Positions 10,701-17,654 of a stretch of 23,489 bases of DNA are shown here, piece after piece. Made by a program: the position numbers and the translations under genes. Under the pieces are notes generated by a model. That model ran no database searches and was not told the DNA's origin. It saw only the letters and a program-made list of their open reading frames with translations. Origin of the DNA: an uncultured Oscillospiraceae bacterium (lineage in GTDB: Bacteria; Bacillota_A; Clostridia; Oscillospirales; Oscillospiraceae); NCBI GenBank assembly GCA_910584605.1, contig CAJUAW010000031.1, positions 1-23,489 on the forward strand, given 5' to 3'. Every line of letters begins with the position of its first letter. Position 1 is the stretch's first letter.

Positions 10701-11021
10701 CAGTGGTTCCAGAAGGCGGCGGACTGCGGTCAGCCCAGGGCGCTGTTCCTGCTGGGCGAGTGCTATGAGAATGGCAGCGGCGTCCCGGAGAACCTGGACA
10801 AGGCCAGGGAGTATTACCAGCAGGCGGCAGACAAGGGCTATCAGAGCGCCCAGGAGGCCCTCCAGCGGCTGAACGGAGCGCCCGCTCCGGCGGCTCCCTC
10901 CAGCTACACCTACCTCCCGCCTCAGCCCGTCCCTCCCGCCCCTCCTGCGCCTGCTCCCCAGCCCCCCAAGGCCAAGGAGAAGCCCAAGCGGGGAGGACTG
11001 CTCGGGTTCTTCAAAAAATAA
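7770..11021 (+). CDS. Giant Sel1-like (TPR-type) repeat protein, 27 repeats
   Basis: The 1083-residue protein starts at ATG 7770 with AAGGAG nine bases upstream. Residues about 1-50 are a charged N-terminus with no signal peptide. Residues about 52-1020 are 27 tandem 36-residue Sel1-like repeats (pattern LGxCYxxGxGVxxDxxKAVxxYxxAAxxGxxxA). The last 60 residues are a proline/alanine-rich linker ending in a basic tail, KRGGLLGFFKK. Sel1 solenoids are protein-binding scaffolds, often in signalling or effector complexes; no enzymatic domain is present. The repeats occur as three types in A-B-C order, giving a 108-residue super-period. 24 of 27 repeats have Cys at the same position of the first helix, where Met or Leu is usual. 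It lies 58 bases after rpoD with no visible promoter or terminator between. It is predicted cytoplasmic, and its partner is unknown. Confidence 0.93.
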   Translation: MAEEKNMNQEPFDQDSVMIYIDPKVMSSLNDMAEKKQEDLKALQEAAEDGDLDAQYRLGRSYYFGDDGAPKDGEKAFYWFQKAAEGDSIAAQYYLGVCYSRSVGTEKDIARAVELFTAAADEGYAPAMTELGLCYELGQGVEMDKGRAAELYQEAADQDYAPAQCNLGYFYYQGIFFEENNTAAAELFAKSAQQGYPRAQVLMGECFENGYGVEKDVDKALELYRAAYDQHYPDGACTLGLCYESGVGVEEDKARAVELYQEAADQGFPPAMCNLGFCYYIGIGVEENQEKAVEWFTKAAEREYPRAMFLLGECYDRGYGVEQNYDRAVKLYQLAADKEYTSAFCSLGLCYELGQGVEEDKAKAVELYRWAAERGMPRAQCNLGFCYYTGIGVEEDEAEAVRWFEKAAEEEYPRAMQLLAECYENGYGVEKNIDKAVELYVKSSESGYPPALCNLGLCYELGTGVEMDKAKAVELYRQAAERGDARAQCNLGYCYYTGIGVEEDNEQAFQWFAKSAEDGYARAIQLLGECYDRGYGVEPDVEKAVQLYQQASDKGNVPGMCALGLCYELGRGIQEDKDKARELYLKAAERGYPRAQCNLGFFYYQGIGVKEDDQEAVKWFQKAAGQDYPRAMQLLGECYENGYGVEKDLTKAVELYTKAHQAGYVPATCALGVCYEYGDGVERDLSKAVELYRQAAEQGYPRGQCNLGYCYYQGVGVAEDDGEAAKWFARAAEQEYPRAMCLLAECYEDGNGLEKDTDKALMWYRKAAEEGYPPAQCSLGVCYYQGIGVEEDNDQAVYWFEKAAARGYPRAVQLLGECYENGYGVAKNIQKAVELYQEAHASGNPSATCSLGLCYELGMGVQEDKARAVELYRQAAERGLSRAQCNLGFCFYEGIGVVVDYDQAFYWFRQSAEQGNYRGLCMLGLCYELGRGVMEDTQKAVQYYRQAAAGGSVAGMCNLGYCYYTGIGVDVDEAEAVQWFQKAADCGQPRALFLLGECYENGSGVPENLDKAREYYQQAADKGYQSAQEALQRLNGAPAPAAPSSYTYLPPQPVPPAPPAPAPQPPKAKEKPKRGGLLGFFKK
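8263..10206 (+). repeat. 324-bp tandem super-repeats inside the Sel1 gene
   Basis: The anchor GCAAC of the type-A repeat occurs at 8263, 8587, 8911, 9235, 9559 and 9883, exactly 324 bp (3 x 36 codons) apart. The next type-A anchor is at 10423, 540 bp on, because an extra repeat pair interrupts the order. DNA identity between neighbouring units is high, so unequal recombination and copy-number change are plausible. Confidence 0.9.
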
Positions 11022-11028
11022 CGGATCC

Positions 11029-11058
11029 AAAAAAGAGGCTCCCCAACTGGGGAGCCTC
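11029..11058 (-). terminator. Terminator of rnc, shared with the convergent Sel1 gene
   Basis: A perfect 10-bp stem GAGGCTCCCC/GGGGAGCCTC has a 4-nt loop. On the minus strand it is followed by six T, a strong terminator for acpP-rnc. On the plus strand it is followed by a weaker T-rich stretch and probably also ends the Sel1 transcript. Confidence 0.88.
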
Positions 11059-11065
11059 TCACGTT

Positions 11066-11737
11066 TTATTTGGACAGGATCTGGATGGCAGCGGCGGCAG
11101 CCATCTGCTCGGCCTCCTTCTTGCTGCGGCCGGAGCCGGAGCCGATGGACCGGCCGTTCAGGTCCACCTCTACGAAGAAACGCTTGTTGTGGTCGGGCCC
11201 CTCCTCGCCCACCAGGCGGTACTGGAGAACCTGACCGCTCTCCCGCTGGACCAGCTCCTGAAGGGCGGTTTTGTGGTCCAGCGGCTTGGTCAGCCCGGCA
11301 ATCTCCCGGCTGAGGATATACTTTTGGATAAACTTTCGGGCGGAACCGATGCCGCCGTCCAGATAGATGGCGGCCAGCACGGCCTCCACCGCGTCAGCCT
11401 GAATGGAGGGCCGCTCCCGGCCTCCGCCGGAGTTTTCCCCCTTGCCTAAGCGCAGATACTCCCCAAGCCCCAGCTCGCGGGCTACTTCGACCAGGCTCTC
11501 CTCGCACACCAGGGCGGCCCGGGTGCGGGTCAGATCGCCCTCAGGCAGATCGGGGTGGTTGCGGTACAGATGGTCGGCCACCACCATGCCCAGGATGGAG
11601 TCGCCCAAAAATTCCAGCCGCTCGTTGCTGAGCAGCTTGCCCCGGCTCTCGTTGGCCCGGGAGCTGTGGGTGAGAGCGTTTTCCAGCAGGGAGGCGTCCT
11701 GAAAGGTATAGCCCAGCTTTTCTTCCAAATTATTCAT
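11066..11737 (-). CDS. rnc: Ribonuclease III
   Basis: This 223-residue protein has the RNase III catalytic motif NERLEFLGDSILG, with E39, E42 and D46, and the second metal-binding pair in QADAVEAVLAAIYLDGG (D115, E118). A C-terminal double-stranded RNA-binding domain follows (about residues 150-220, ending in KKEAEQMAAAAAI). It cuts double-stranded RNA, including rRNA precursors and structured mRNAs. The start is ATG 11737 with AAGGAG seven bases upstream. It lies 84 bases downstream of acpP on the same strand, the acpP-rnc order that is widely conserved in bacteria. Its length is standard. Confidence 0.96.
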   Translation of the reverse strand: MNNLEEKLGYTFQDASLLENALTHSSRANESRGKLLSNERLEFLGDSILGMVVADHLYRNHPDLPEGDLTRTRAALVCEESLVEVARELGLGEYLRLGKGENSGGGRERPSIQADAVEAVLAAIYLDGGIGSARKFIQKYILSREIAGLTKPLDHKTALQELVQRESGQVLQYRLVGEEGPDHNKRFFVEVDLNGRSIGSGSGRSKKEAEQMAAAAAIQILSK

Positions 11738-11791
11738 TCTAAACTCCTTGGAACCCGCCGCGTCTATGCGCCGGCAGGTTCTGAAATGGTG

Positions 11792-11816
11792 GGAACTCCG
11801 CCGAAGGCGGAGTTCC
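11792..11816 (-). promoter_or_regulatory. Hairpin between acpP and rnc
   Basis: A perfect 11-bp stem (GGAACTCCGCC and its complement, 3-nt loop) lies just after the acpP stop. There is no T-run, so it is more likely an mRNA-stabilising or processing hairpin, possibly cut by RNase III itself, than a terminator. It could lower rnc expression relative to acpP. Confidence 0.55.
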
Positions 11817-11821
11817 GTCGT

Positions 11822-12055
11822 TCAGTCGATTTTATTCTGCAGGAATCGGACCAGGTCGCCCACGGTGGAGATGGAGGAAGCTTCCTCTTCTTCCAGCTCC
11901 TCAATGCCAAATTCCTCCTCCAGGGCCATGGACAGATCCACAATATCCACAGAATCGGCGTTCAGGTCGTCAGTAAAAGAGGTTTCCATAGTGATGCTGT
12001 CGGCGTCAACATTGAATTGCTCGGCAATCAAGGCAGCCAGCTTTTCAAAGATCAT
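11822..12055 (-). CDS. acpP: Acyl carrier protein
   Basis: This 77-residue, very acidic protein contains the phosphopantetheine attachment motif NADSVDIVD, with Ser35 as the modified residue, followed by the conserved helix LSMALEEEFGIE. It carries acyl intermediates as thioesters during fatty-acid synthesis in the cytoplasm. The start is ATG 12055 with AAGGAG upstream. It has a consensus promoter of its own and is followed by rnc. The length equals the usual size of about 77 residues. Confidence 0.96.
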   Translation of the reverse strand: MIFEKLAALIAEQFNVDADSITMETSFTDDLNADSVDIVDLSMALEEEFGIEELEEEEASSISTVGDLVRFLQNKID

Positions 12056-12102
12056 AATGAGTCGCTCCTTTTATTTTGTATCTGCGCACGGTTTCTGTCC
12101 TT

Positions 12103-12131
12103 ATGATAGGCACATTTGAGTCTGCTGTCAA
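12103..12131 (-). promoter_or_regulatory. Consensus promoter for acpP-rnc
   Basis: On the minus strand TTGACA (12126-12131), 17 bases and TATCAT (12103-12108) make a strong sigma-A promoter. The -35 box overlaps the stop codon of the upstream symporter gene, so no terminator fits between them. Confidence 0.88.
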
Positions 12132-13507
12132 TAGTTTTTTCCGTTTTCTGAGCGCAAAAATTTCCGCCGGCCGTCTCTCTTCCAGGCCCGGAGGCTGGAG
12201 AGCGCCTGAGGTGCAAGGCATAGCAGGGCCAGGAGATTGGGCAGGGCCATCAGCGCGTTGCACAGGTCCACCAGCTGCCAGATCATTTGAGCGCTCCACA
12301 CCGCCCCGGCCAGGGTACACAGCAGGAAAACGGTCCGGTAAACGGGCAGCAGCCGCCCTCCGGATAGAAATTCCAGGCACTGCTCTCCATAGTAGCTCCA
12401 CCCCAGGATGGAGGAGAAGGCGAACAGCAGCAGGGACAGAGCTACCGCCCCCTGTCCGAACCGGCCCAGCACCGACCCGAAGGCGGCGGCGGTAAGGGGG
12501 GCGCCGGTCAGGGCGTCCGGGGCGGCGGGGTTCCAGACGCCGCTGACCAGGATGACCAGGGCGGTGACGGTGCACACCAGCAGGGTGGACAGAAAAACCT
12601 CAAAGATGCCCCACATCCCCTGCCGGGCGGGGTGGTCCACCTGGGCGGCCCCGTGGGCCATGGCGGAGGTGCCCAGCCCTGCCTCGTTGGTGAACACCCC
12701 TCGGGCCACGCCGCAGCGCAGAGCGGCGGATACCGTCCAGCCCGCCCCGCCCCCCGCCGCCGCCGCAGGGGAGAGGGCGCAGGAGAAGATCAGCCCCAGC
12801 GCCCCGGGGATTCGGTCCCAGTGGTACAGCAGGACGGCGCAGCCGCTGCCCAGATACAGCAGGGCCATGGCGGGTACCAGGGCGGAGGAAACCGCCGCGA
12901 TCCGTTCCAGCCCGCCCAGCATGACCAGTCCCGCCAGCAGGGCGGTCACCAGCCCAACCGGGAGCCGGGGCAGGCCGAAGGCCGCCTCCAAACTGGAGGC
13001 GATGGAGGAGGACTGGATCAGGTTTCCCCCCGCCAGGGTGGCGGGGATGCAGGCCAGGCAGAAGCAGGCGGCCAGAAGGGGGGAGCGCAGGCCGTCCCGC
13101 AGGTAGTACATGGGTCCGCCCCGGAGCCGCCCATCAGGGCCGGGACGCTGGTACTGGACTGCCAGCAGCTTTTCGCCGCAGCTGGTCATCATGCCCAGCA
13201 GGGCGGATACCCACATCCAGAACACCGCCCCCGGTCCACCCAGGGTGAGGGCGGCGGCCACTCCGGCGATGGAGCCAGTGCCCATGGTGGAGGCCAGGGC
13301 GGTGGCCAGCGCCTGGAGGGGGGACAGCCCGCCCGTCTTTTGCCCGCGCCGCTGAAGGAGGGAGCCCGCTGTGGCCCTCCACCAGGTGCGGCATTCAAAC
13401 AGCTGAAACAATCCGGAGCTGGCGGAGTATACCAGTCCCGTCAGCAGAAACAGCCCCAGCAGCCAGGGGGTCCAAAGGGCGTCCGCAAGCCGCGCCAAAA
13501 AATCCAC
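12128..13507 (-). CDS. AGCS-family Na+:alanine/glycine-type symporter
   Basis: The 459-residue protein has about ten to eleven hydrophobic segments and the AGCS signature GVFTNEAGLGTSAMAHGAA near residue 275, plus GPMYYLRDG near 130 and the early STMGTGSIAGVA motif that contributes to substrate and sodium binding. It would import alanine, glycine or a related small amino acid with Na+ across the cytoplasmic membrane. The start is a GTG at 13507, seven bases after GAGGTG; an ATG at 13512 is in another frame. It follows the LRR lipoprotein gene by 50 bases on the same strand and may be co-transcribed. The exact substrate is not readable. Confidence 0.9.
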   Translation of the reverse strand: MDFLARLADALWTPWLLGLFLLTGLVYSASSGLFQLFECRTWWRATAGSLLQRRGQKTGGLSPLQALATALASTMGTGSIAGVAAALTLGGPGAVFWMWVSALLGMMTSCGEKLLAVQYQRPGPDGRLRGGPMYYLRDGLRSPLLAACFCLACIPATLAGGNLIQSSSIASSLEAAFGLPRLPVGLVTALLAGLVMLGGLERIAAVSSALVPAMALLYLGSGCAVLLYHWDRIPGALGLIFSCALSPAAAAGGGAGWTVSAALRCGVARGVFTNEAGLGTSAMAHGAAQVDHPARQGMWGIFEVFLSTLLVCTVTALVILVSGVWNPAAPDALTGAPLTAAAFGSVLGRFGQGAVALSLLLFAFSSILGWSYYGEQCLEFLSGGRLLPVYRTVFLLCTLAGAVWSAQMIWQLVDLCNALMALPNLLALLCLAPQALSSLRAWKRDGRRKFLRSENGKNY

Positions 13508-13557
13508 CGCATATCACCTCTATAGAAGGAATATGCGGGGAGTAGGGGCGAGATGCG

Positions 13558-14712
13558 TTACGGATCGGCAAACAGCTCGTGGACGTAGTTGTTCTTGAAC
13601 ATATCCCGCATGGCGTAGTACCGTTCATGGGTACGCCAGCCCTGGTCAATGGAGCCCTCGCCGTAGTACACGATCTTGGCGTCGGGGTAGGTCTCCTGGA
13701 GCTTTTTGAACTCGCTGGAGGGAATCCGGGTGTGCTCCATCCACAGCCGCTCCAGATTGGGCAGGTCGTAGAGGTAGGTGGCGTCGCTGACCCGGTTGTA
13801 GCTGATGTTCAGGTCCTTGAGGTTGGGGGTGTACTGCAGAAAGCTCAGGTCGGTCACGTACCCCACAAAGAACTCCAGATACTCCAGCTTGGGGGTGTAC
13901 TGAATCCAGGACAGGTCCTTCACCTGGTTGTCCACCGCAATGAGGATCTTCAGATTGGGCATGTACTGGAGAAAGGACCAGTCGTGGACTCGGTTGTGTC
14001 CCAGGTCCAGGGCCACCAGATCGGTGCAGTAGCGGAGATACTGGGCGTCCTCGTCGTAGAGGAAGAAGGTCTGGGCACAGGTCTTCATGGTGGAGAAGGC
14101 CACCACGTCGGTGCGGAAGGTCCAGTGGTGCCAGACGATCTCCCAGATCATGCGGATGTCGGGGAAGGTGTCCTGGAGGGCGGCGTAATCCGCATTGGTG
14201 AAGCCGGTTTGGCAGAGGTCTGCCCGGGTCAGGCTGGGGAGCATCCCGAACAGCTCGTACAGGTCCACCCCCAGCCCGGCCAGGTCGTGGCCGGACAGGT
14301 CCAGCTCGGTCATATCCGGTGTGACGGCGACGCCGTCCACGTCCAGCTGCCAGGAGACCGACCGGTCTTTGCACCGGGCGGTCACATCCTGGATCTGGCG
14401 GACGGTGAGCCGGTAACCGGTCAGGTCGATCTGCTGCCCCTGATCCCCCTGCCGCTCCGCCTCGTCCAGCACCTGGCTGTAGCGCACTGGCGCCTCAGAG
14501 GACAGGGTCGTGACCTCCACATTGACCTCCTCCGGGATGTTGGAGCGGTCCAGGGTATAGGGCGGCGGGGGCGGAGGCTCCGGGGCCGGCTCGGAGACGG
14601 CGGCGGGGACGACGCCGGTATTGGCTGAGGCGCTGGCTTGGCTGGAGCTGCAGCCGCACAGCAGCGCCGCCGTCAGAGCGGCCAGCCAGACAAGATACAA
14701 ATTTTTTCTCAT
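13558..14712 (-). CDS. Leucine-rich-repeat lipoprotein, function unknown
   Basis: The 384-residue protein begins MRKNLYLVWLAALTAALLCGC, a lipoprotein signal with Cys21 as the probable lipidation site. A Ser/Ala then Pro-rich linker (residues about 22-55) is followed by an N-terminal region of unknown fold. About five SDS22-like 22-residue leucine-rich repeats (roughly residues 225-345, pattern NLKxLxxxxNxVxDLSxLQYTP) then form a protein-binding solenoid. It should sit on the outer face of the cytoplasmic membrane. The start is ATG 14712 with AAGGAGG eight bases upstream; a longer frame beginning at 14757 lacks this site and would hide the signal peptide. LRR lipoproteins are common in gut Clostridia, and no partner is evident. 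Confidence 0.85.
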   Translation of the reverse strand: MRKNLYLVWLAALTAALLCGCSSSQASASANTGVVPAAVSEPAPEPPPPPPYTLDRSNIPEEVNVEVTTLSSEAPVRYSQVLDEAERQGDQGQQIDLTGYRLTVRQIQDVTARCKDRSVSWQLDVDGVAVTPDMTELDLSGHDLAGLGVDLYELFGMLPSLTRADLCQTGFTNADYAALQDTFPDIRMIWEIVWHHWTFRTDVVAFSTMKTCAQTFFLYDEDAQYLRYCTDLVALDLGHNRVHDWSFLQYMPNLKILIAVDNQVKDLSWIQYTPKLEYLEFFVGYVTDLSFLQYTPNLKDLNISYNRVSDATYLYDLPNLERLWMEHTRIPSSEFKKLQETYPDAKIVYYGEGSIDQGWRTHERYYAMRDMFKNNYVHELFADP

Positions 14713-14734
14713 TTCTGTATCCTCCTTTTCCGAA

Positions 14735-14763
14735 ATTATACACCAAGCGCCAAACAATTTCCA
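14735..14763 (-). promoter_or_regulatory. Candidate promoter for the LRR lipoprotein gene
   Basis: A perfect TATAAT (14735-14740, minus strand) lies 22 bases before the start codon. With a 17-base spacer the -35 box would be TGGAAA (14758-14763), four of six matches. Confidence 0.45.
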
Positions 14764-14790
14764 CCCCAGCGGGAGAGAAAATGGAAGATA

Positions 14791-14820
14791 ATAAAAGGGC
14801 CGCCCATGGGGACGGCCCTT
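14791..14820 (-). terminator. Terminator of the amino-acid ABC transporter operon
   Basis: On the minus strand AAGGGCCG and CCC pair with GGG and CGGCCCTT (one bulged base, 3-nt loop), followed by TTTTATTAT. It lies directly after the ATPase gene stop. Confidence 0.8.
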
Positions 14821-14824
14821 GATC

Positions 14825-15547
14825 CTATAATACCTTGGACAAAAACAGCTGGGTCCGGGGATTCTGGGGGTGGTCGAAGAACTCCTTGGGGGTGTTCTGC
14901 TCCAAAATGTGGCCGCCGTCCATGAACAGCACCCGGCTGCCCACCTCCCGGGCGAAGCCCATCTCGTGGGTGACCACCACCATGGTCATACCCTCCTGGG
15001 CCAGCTCCTTCATCACGTCCAGCACCTCGCCCACCATCTCGGGGTCCAGAGCGGAGGTGGGCTCGTCAAAGAGCATCACCTTGGGCTTCATAGCCAGGGC
15101 CCGGACGATGGCGATGCGCTGCTTCTGTCCGCCGGACAGCTGGTTGGGGTAGGCGTCCGCCTTGTCGAGCAGGTCCACCCGCTTGAGGAGGGCGGCGGCC
15201 ACCTCGTCGGCCTCGGCCTGGCTCATCAGCTTAGTCTGCACCGGGGCCAAGGTGATGTTTTTGCGGATGGTCATGTTGGGGAAGAGGTTGAAGTGCTGGA
15301 ACACCATGCCCATCTGCTGGCGGATCTTGTCAATCTTCACCTTGGGGTCGGTAATGACCGTGTTTTCAAAGGTGATAGTGCCTGCGGTGGGGGTTTCCAG
15401 CAGGTTGAGACAGCGCAGGAAGGTGGACTTGCCCGACCCGGAGGGGCCGATGACCACCACTTTTTCTCCGGGGCTGATGTGCTCGGAGATGCCGTCCAGC
15501 ACCAGGTGGTCCCCGAAGGACTTGGACAGGTTTTTAACGTCGATCAC
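14825..15547 (-). CDS. Polar amino-acid ABC transporter, ATP-binding subunit
   Basis: The 240-residue ATPase has Walker A GPSGSGKST (residues 34-42), Q-loop Gln84, signature LSGGQKQR (137-144), Walker B VMLFDEP with catalytic Glu162, and the switch His194 in VVTHEMG. It is closest to the GlnQ/HisP-type subfamily that energises import of polar amino acids. The start is a GTG at 15547 with AAGGAGG upstream. It overlaps the 3' end of the permease gene by 14 bases, implying coupled translation. It is the last gene of a binding protein-permease-ATPase operon. Substrate assignment would need the binding protein to be tested. Confidence 0.94.
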   Translation of the reverse strand: MIDVKNLSKSFGDHLVLDGISEHISPGEKVVVIGPSGSGKSTFLRCLNLLETPTAGTITFENTVITDPKVKIDKIRQQMGMVFQHFNLFPNMTIRKNITLAPVQTKLMSQAEADEVAAALLKRVDLLDKADAYPNQLSGGQKQRIAIVRALAMKPKVMLFDEPTSALDPEMVGEVLDVMKELAQEGMTMVVVTHEMGFAREVGSRVLFMDGGHILEQNTPKEFFDHPQNPRTQLFLSKVL

Positions 15548-16307
15548 TTTGGCGCAGCCTCCTTTCCAGCTTGCCCTGGAGCCAGGTAAGTATCAAAACA
15601 GCCGTCAAGTATATCACGGCGACGCCCAGGTAGGGGAACATGACCTCAAAGGTCTTTGAGCCCACGGCCTTGGCGTAGTAAATCAGCTCAGCGCCGCCGA
15701 TGGCCGAGACCAGGGAGGTGTCTTTGAACAGGACGATGAACTCGTTGCCCAGGGCGGGCAGGATATTTTTAAAGGCCTGGGGGATCACGATATACCGCAT
15801 GGTGTCGAAGTAGTTCAGGCCCAGGGAGCGGCCCGCCTCGGCCTGGCCGCCGTCCACGCTCATCAGGCCGGCCCGGACAATCTCCGCCACATAGGCCCCG
15901 GAGTTGATGCCGATGCCCAGCGCGCCCACCATGGTCTTGTTGCGGCTGGAGCTGAAGATGACAAAGCCCCAGATGAGCAGCTGCACCATCATGGGCGTAC
16001 CCCGGATAACCGTGGTATATATCTGGCACAGGATATTGCACAAGCTTAGAAACATGCTTTTCCGCCCCAGCCGCTGCTGGTCGTGGGCGGTGCGGACCAC
16101 CGCCACCAGCACGCCCAGCACAATACCGATGCACAGGGCAATGACGGTGAGCTGTAATGTTACAGCCAGCCCCCGGAGGTAAAGCTGCCAACGGCTGCCC
16201 TCAATAAAGGCCTGGTAGAACAGGCGGAAGAAGTTATCGAAGAATCCAAGCTCCTGTCCGGCTCTGGCCATCTCGCTCAGCTGAGCATAATACTGCGCCC
16301 AGTCCAT
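15534..16307 (-). CDS. Polar amino-acid ABC transporter, permease subunit
   Basis: The 257-residue membrane protein has about five hydrophobic segments. It carries the His/Glu/Gln permease EAA-like coupling loop GGQAEAGRSLGLNYFDTMRYIVIPQAF near residue 165, which contacts the ATPase. The start is ATG 16307 rather than the GTG at 16313, because GGGGG is only two bases from the GTG but about eight from the ATG. It probably acts as a homodimer with the ATPase encoded next, importing the amino acid captured by the upstream lipoprotein. The order and spacing are typical of a PAAT-family operon. Confidence 0.92.
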   Translation of the reverse strand: MDWAQYYAQLSEMARAGQELGFFDNFFRLFYQAFIEGSRWQLYLRGLAVTLQLTVIALCIGIVLGVLVAVVRTAHDQQRLGRKSMFLSLCNILCQIYTTVIRGTPMMVQLLIWGFVIFSSSRNKTMVGALGIGINSGAYVAEIVRAGLMSVDGGQAEAGRSLGLNYFDTMRYIVIPQAFKNILPALGNEFIVLFKDTSLVSAIGGAELIYYAKAVGSKTFEVMFPYLGVAVIYLTAVLILTWLQGKLERRLRQSDRR

Positions 16308-16336
16308 GGACACGTCCCCCTTCTTACAGTGAGAGA

Positions 16337-16357
16337 GGCGGCCCGGTGTGGGCCGCC
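16337..16357 (-). promoter_or_regulatory. Hairpin between binding-protein and permease genes
   Basis: A perfect 8-bp GC stem (GGCGGCCC/GGGCCGCC, 5-nt loop) lies in the 66-base gap and has no T-run. Such hairpins protect the upstream message from 3' decay, giving more binding protein than membrane components. This role is inferred from position. Confidence 0.6.
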
Positions 16358-16373
16358 CCCCGTTTCTTTTCTC

Positions 16374-17228
16374 TTAGTCAGCAGTGATGTACTTGTCCAC
16401 AATGCCCTGGAAGGTGCCGTCGGCCTTGAGCTCGTTCAGCGCGCCGTTGACGGCGGCCATCAGCTCGGTGTTGCCCTTTTGCAGGGCGATGGCGTAGTCC
16501 TCCTCTACCCAGGTGCCCTCCAGAATGGTGAGCCCGGCGGCGGCGTTGGCCTCCACGTAGCTCTGGGCGGGCAGGTTGTCGATGATAACGGCGTCCACCT
16601 GGCCGCTGACCAGGGCCTGAACCGCCACAGCGCCGGTCTCATAGCCGATCACGTGGTCCTCGCCGTAGCCGCCGTTATCGGGGGTGTCGGAGGCGTAGAT
16701 GTAGCCGGTGGTGCCCATCTGAGTGCCGATCATCTTCTCACCCAGGTTGTCCATGGTGACGTCGGAGCCCTCCTTGACGATAACCACCTGCACGCCGGTG
16801 GCGTAGGAGTCGGTAAAGTCCATCTTGGCCAGGCGGTCCTCGCTGACGGTGATGCCGGCCATGGCGATGTCGCTCTGGCCGTTCTGAACGGCCAGCAGGG
16901 CGGCGTCAAAGCCCATGTCGTCCACCACCAGCTCCAGGCCCAGCTTGTTGGCGATGGCGGCGGCCACCTCTACGTCGATGCCGATGGGATTGCCGGCGTC
17001 GTCCAGCATCTCATAGGGCGGGAACTCGGCGTTGGTGGACATATGCAGCTTGCCGGCCTCTACGGTGGTGAAGCTGCCGGAGGGAGCGGCGGAGCTGGAG
17101 CTGCTGTCCTGCGCGCCGGAGGTGGCGGGAGCGCTGCTCTTGGAGCTGGAGGTGCTGGTCCCGCCGCCGCAGGCGGCCAGGGACAGGACCATGGCCGAGG
17201 CCATGGCGAAGGCAAGAATCTTTTTCAT
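16374..17228 (-). CDS. Polar amino-acid ABC transporter, substrate-binding lipoprotein
   Basis: The 284-residue protein has a lipoprotein signal ending LSLAAC, with Cys20 as the lipid anchor. A Ser/Ala-rich linker to about residue 55 is followed by a family 3 solute-binding fold (STNAEFPPYEMLDDAGNPIGIDVEVA at the start, GQVDAVIIDNLPA in the second lobe). It captures an amino acid outside the membrane and hands it to the permease. The start is ATG 17228 with AAGGAG upstream. It is the first gene of the operon, behind a consensus promoter and a leader of about 55 nt containing a GC-rich stem (near 17255-17280) that might affect translation. The ligand (for example glutamine, cystine or a basic amino acid) cannot be decided. 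Confidence 0.94.
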   Translation of the reverse strand: MKKILAFAMASAMVLSLAACGGGTSTSSSKSSAPATSGAQDSSSSSAAPSGSFTTVEAGKLHMSTNAEFPPYEMLDDAGNPIGIDVEVAAAIANKLGLELVVDDMGFDAALLAVQNGQSDIAMAGITVSEDRLAKMDFTDSYATGVQVVIVKEGSDVTMDNLGEKMIGTQMGTTGYIYASDTPDNGGYGEDHVIGYETGAVAVQALVSGQVDAVIIDNLPAQSYVEANAAAGLTILEGTWVEEDYAIALQKGNTELMAAVNGALNELKADGTFQGIVDKYITAD

Positions 17229-17291
17229 TTCAAAAACTCCTTTTCAAATTGCCGGGGGCCGCCCGAGCGGCTGCCCCGAACACTGTGAAAG

Positions 17292-17320
17292 ATTATACAT
17301 CAGACGGTATGGGGAGTCAA
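17292..17320 (-). promoter_or_regulatory. Consensus promoter of the amino-acid ABC operon
   Basis: On the minus strand TTGACT (17315-17320), a 17-base spacer and TATAAT (17292-17297), with TG just before the -10 box, form a strong sigma-A promoter. Confidence 0.9.
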
Positions 17321-17654
17321 TAGACGACTGTTCAAAAACAGGAGTTTTATCCACCTTGTTTTAGGCAAAAAGAACACAAAGCTCCAAGTTCCGGGATGGG
17401 GACGGATGAATATGCAAAGAGACGGCATGAATATGCAGGCTCGCCCGAGGCGAAAGGTGCAGAAGCGGGAACCCCGCCGGGAAAAACTGCGTCTTACATT
17501 TCATGAGAGAAAAAAGATTAAACTTTCCTTAAAAATAGAAGCAAGTAAAGCTGGACAGATAGGATTATTTTGGATATAAAAAGTGTTTTTCGAAACATTT
17601 TATCGTGTTTTTTCTGTGTGCATTTTCCACATATTTGTAGCGTAAGCTACAAAC
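17321..17654. other. Intergenic junction between host genes and mobile element
   Basis: No convincing gene lies here. An 11-base direct repeat (ATGAATATGCA at 17406 and 17427) starts a 57-codon basic open frame (17406-17579) with a poor ribosome binding site. Base composition changes from GC-rich to AT-rich near 17,490. The attachment site of the integrase is expected in this stretch, but the other end is outside the window, so it cannot be fixed. Confidence 0.5.

Noticed and set aside
14713..14757. Longer start for the LRR lipoprotein
   Set aside because: No ribosome binding site there, it overlaps the likely -10 box, and it would bury the lipoprotein signal peptide.
17406..17579. 57-codon basic peptide with a duplicated ATGAATATGCA start
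   Set aside because: The ribosome binding site is weak, no promoter or family is visible, and the frame spans the composition change; the direct repeat was noted but could be chance.
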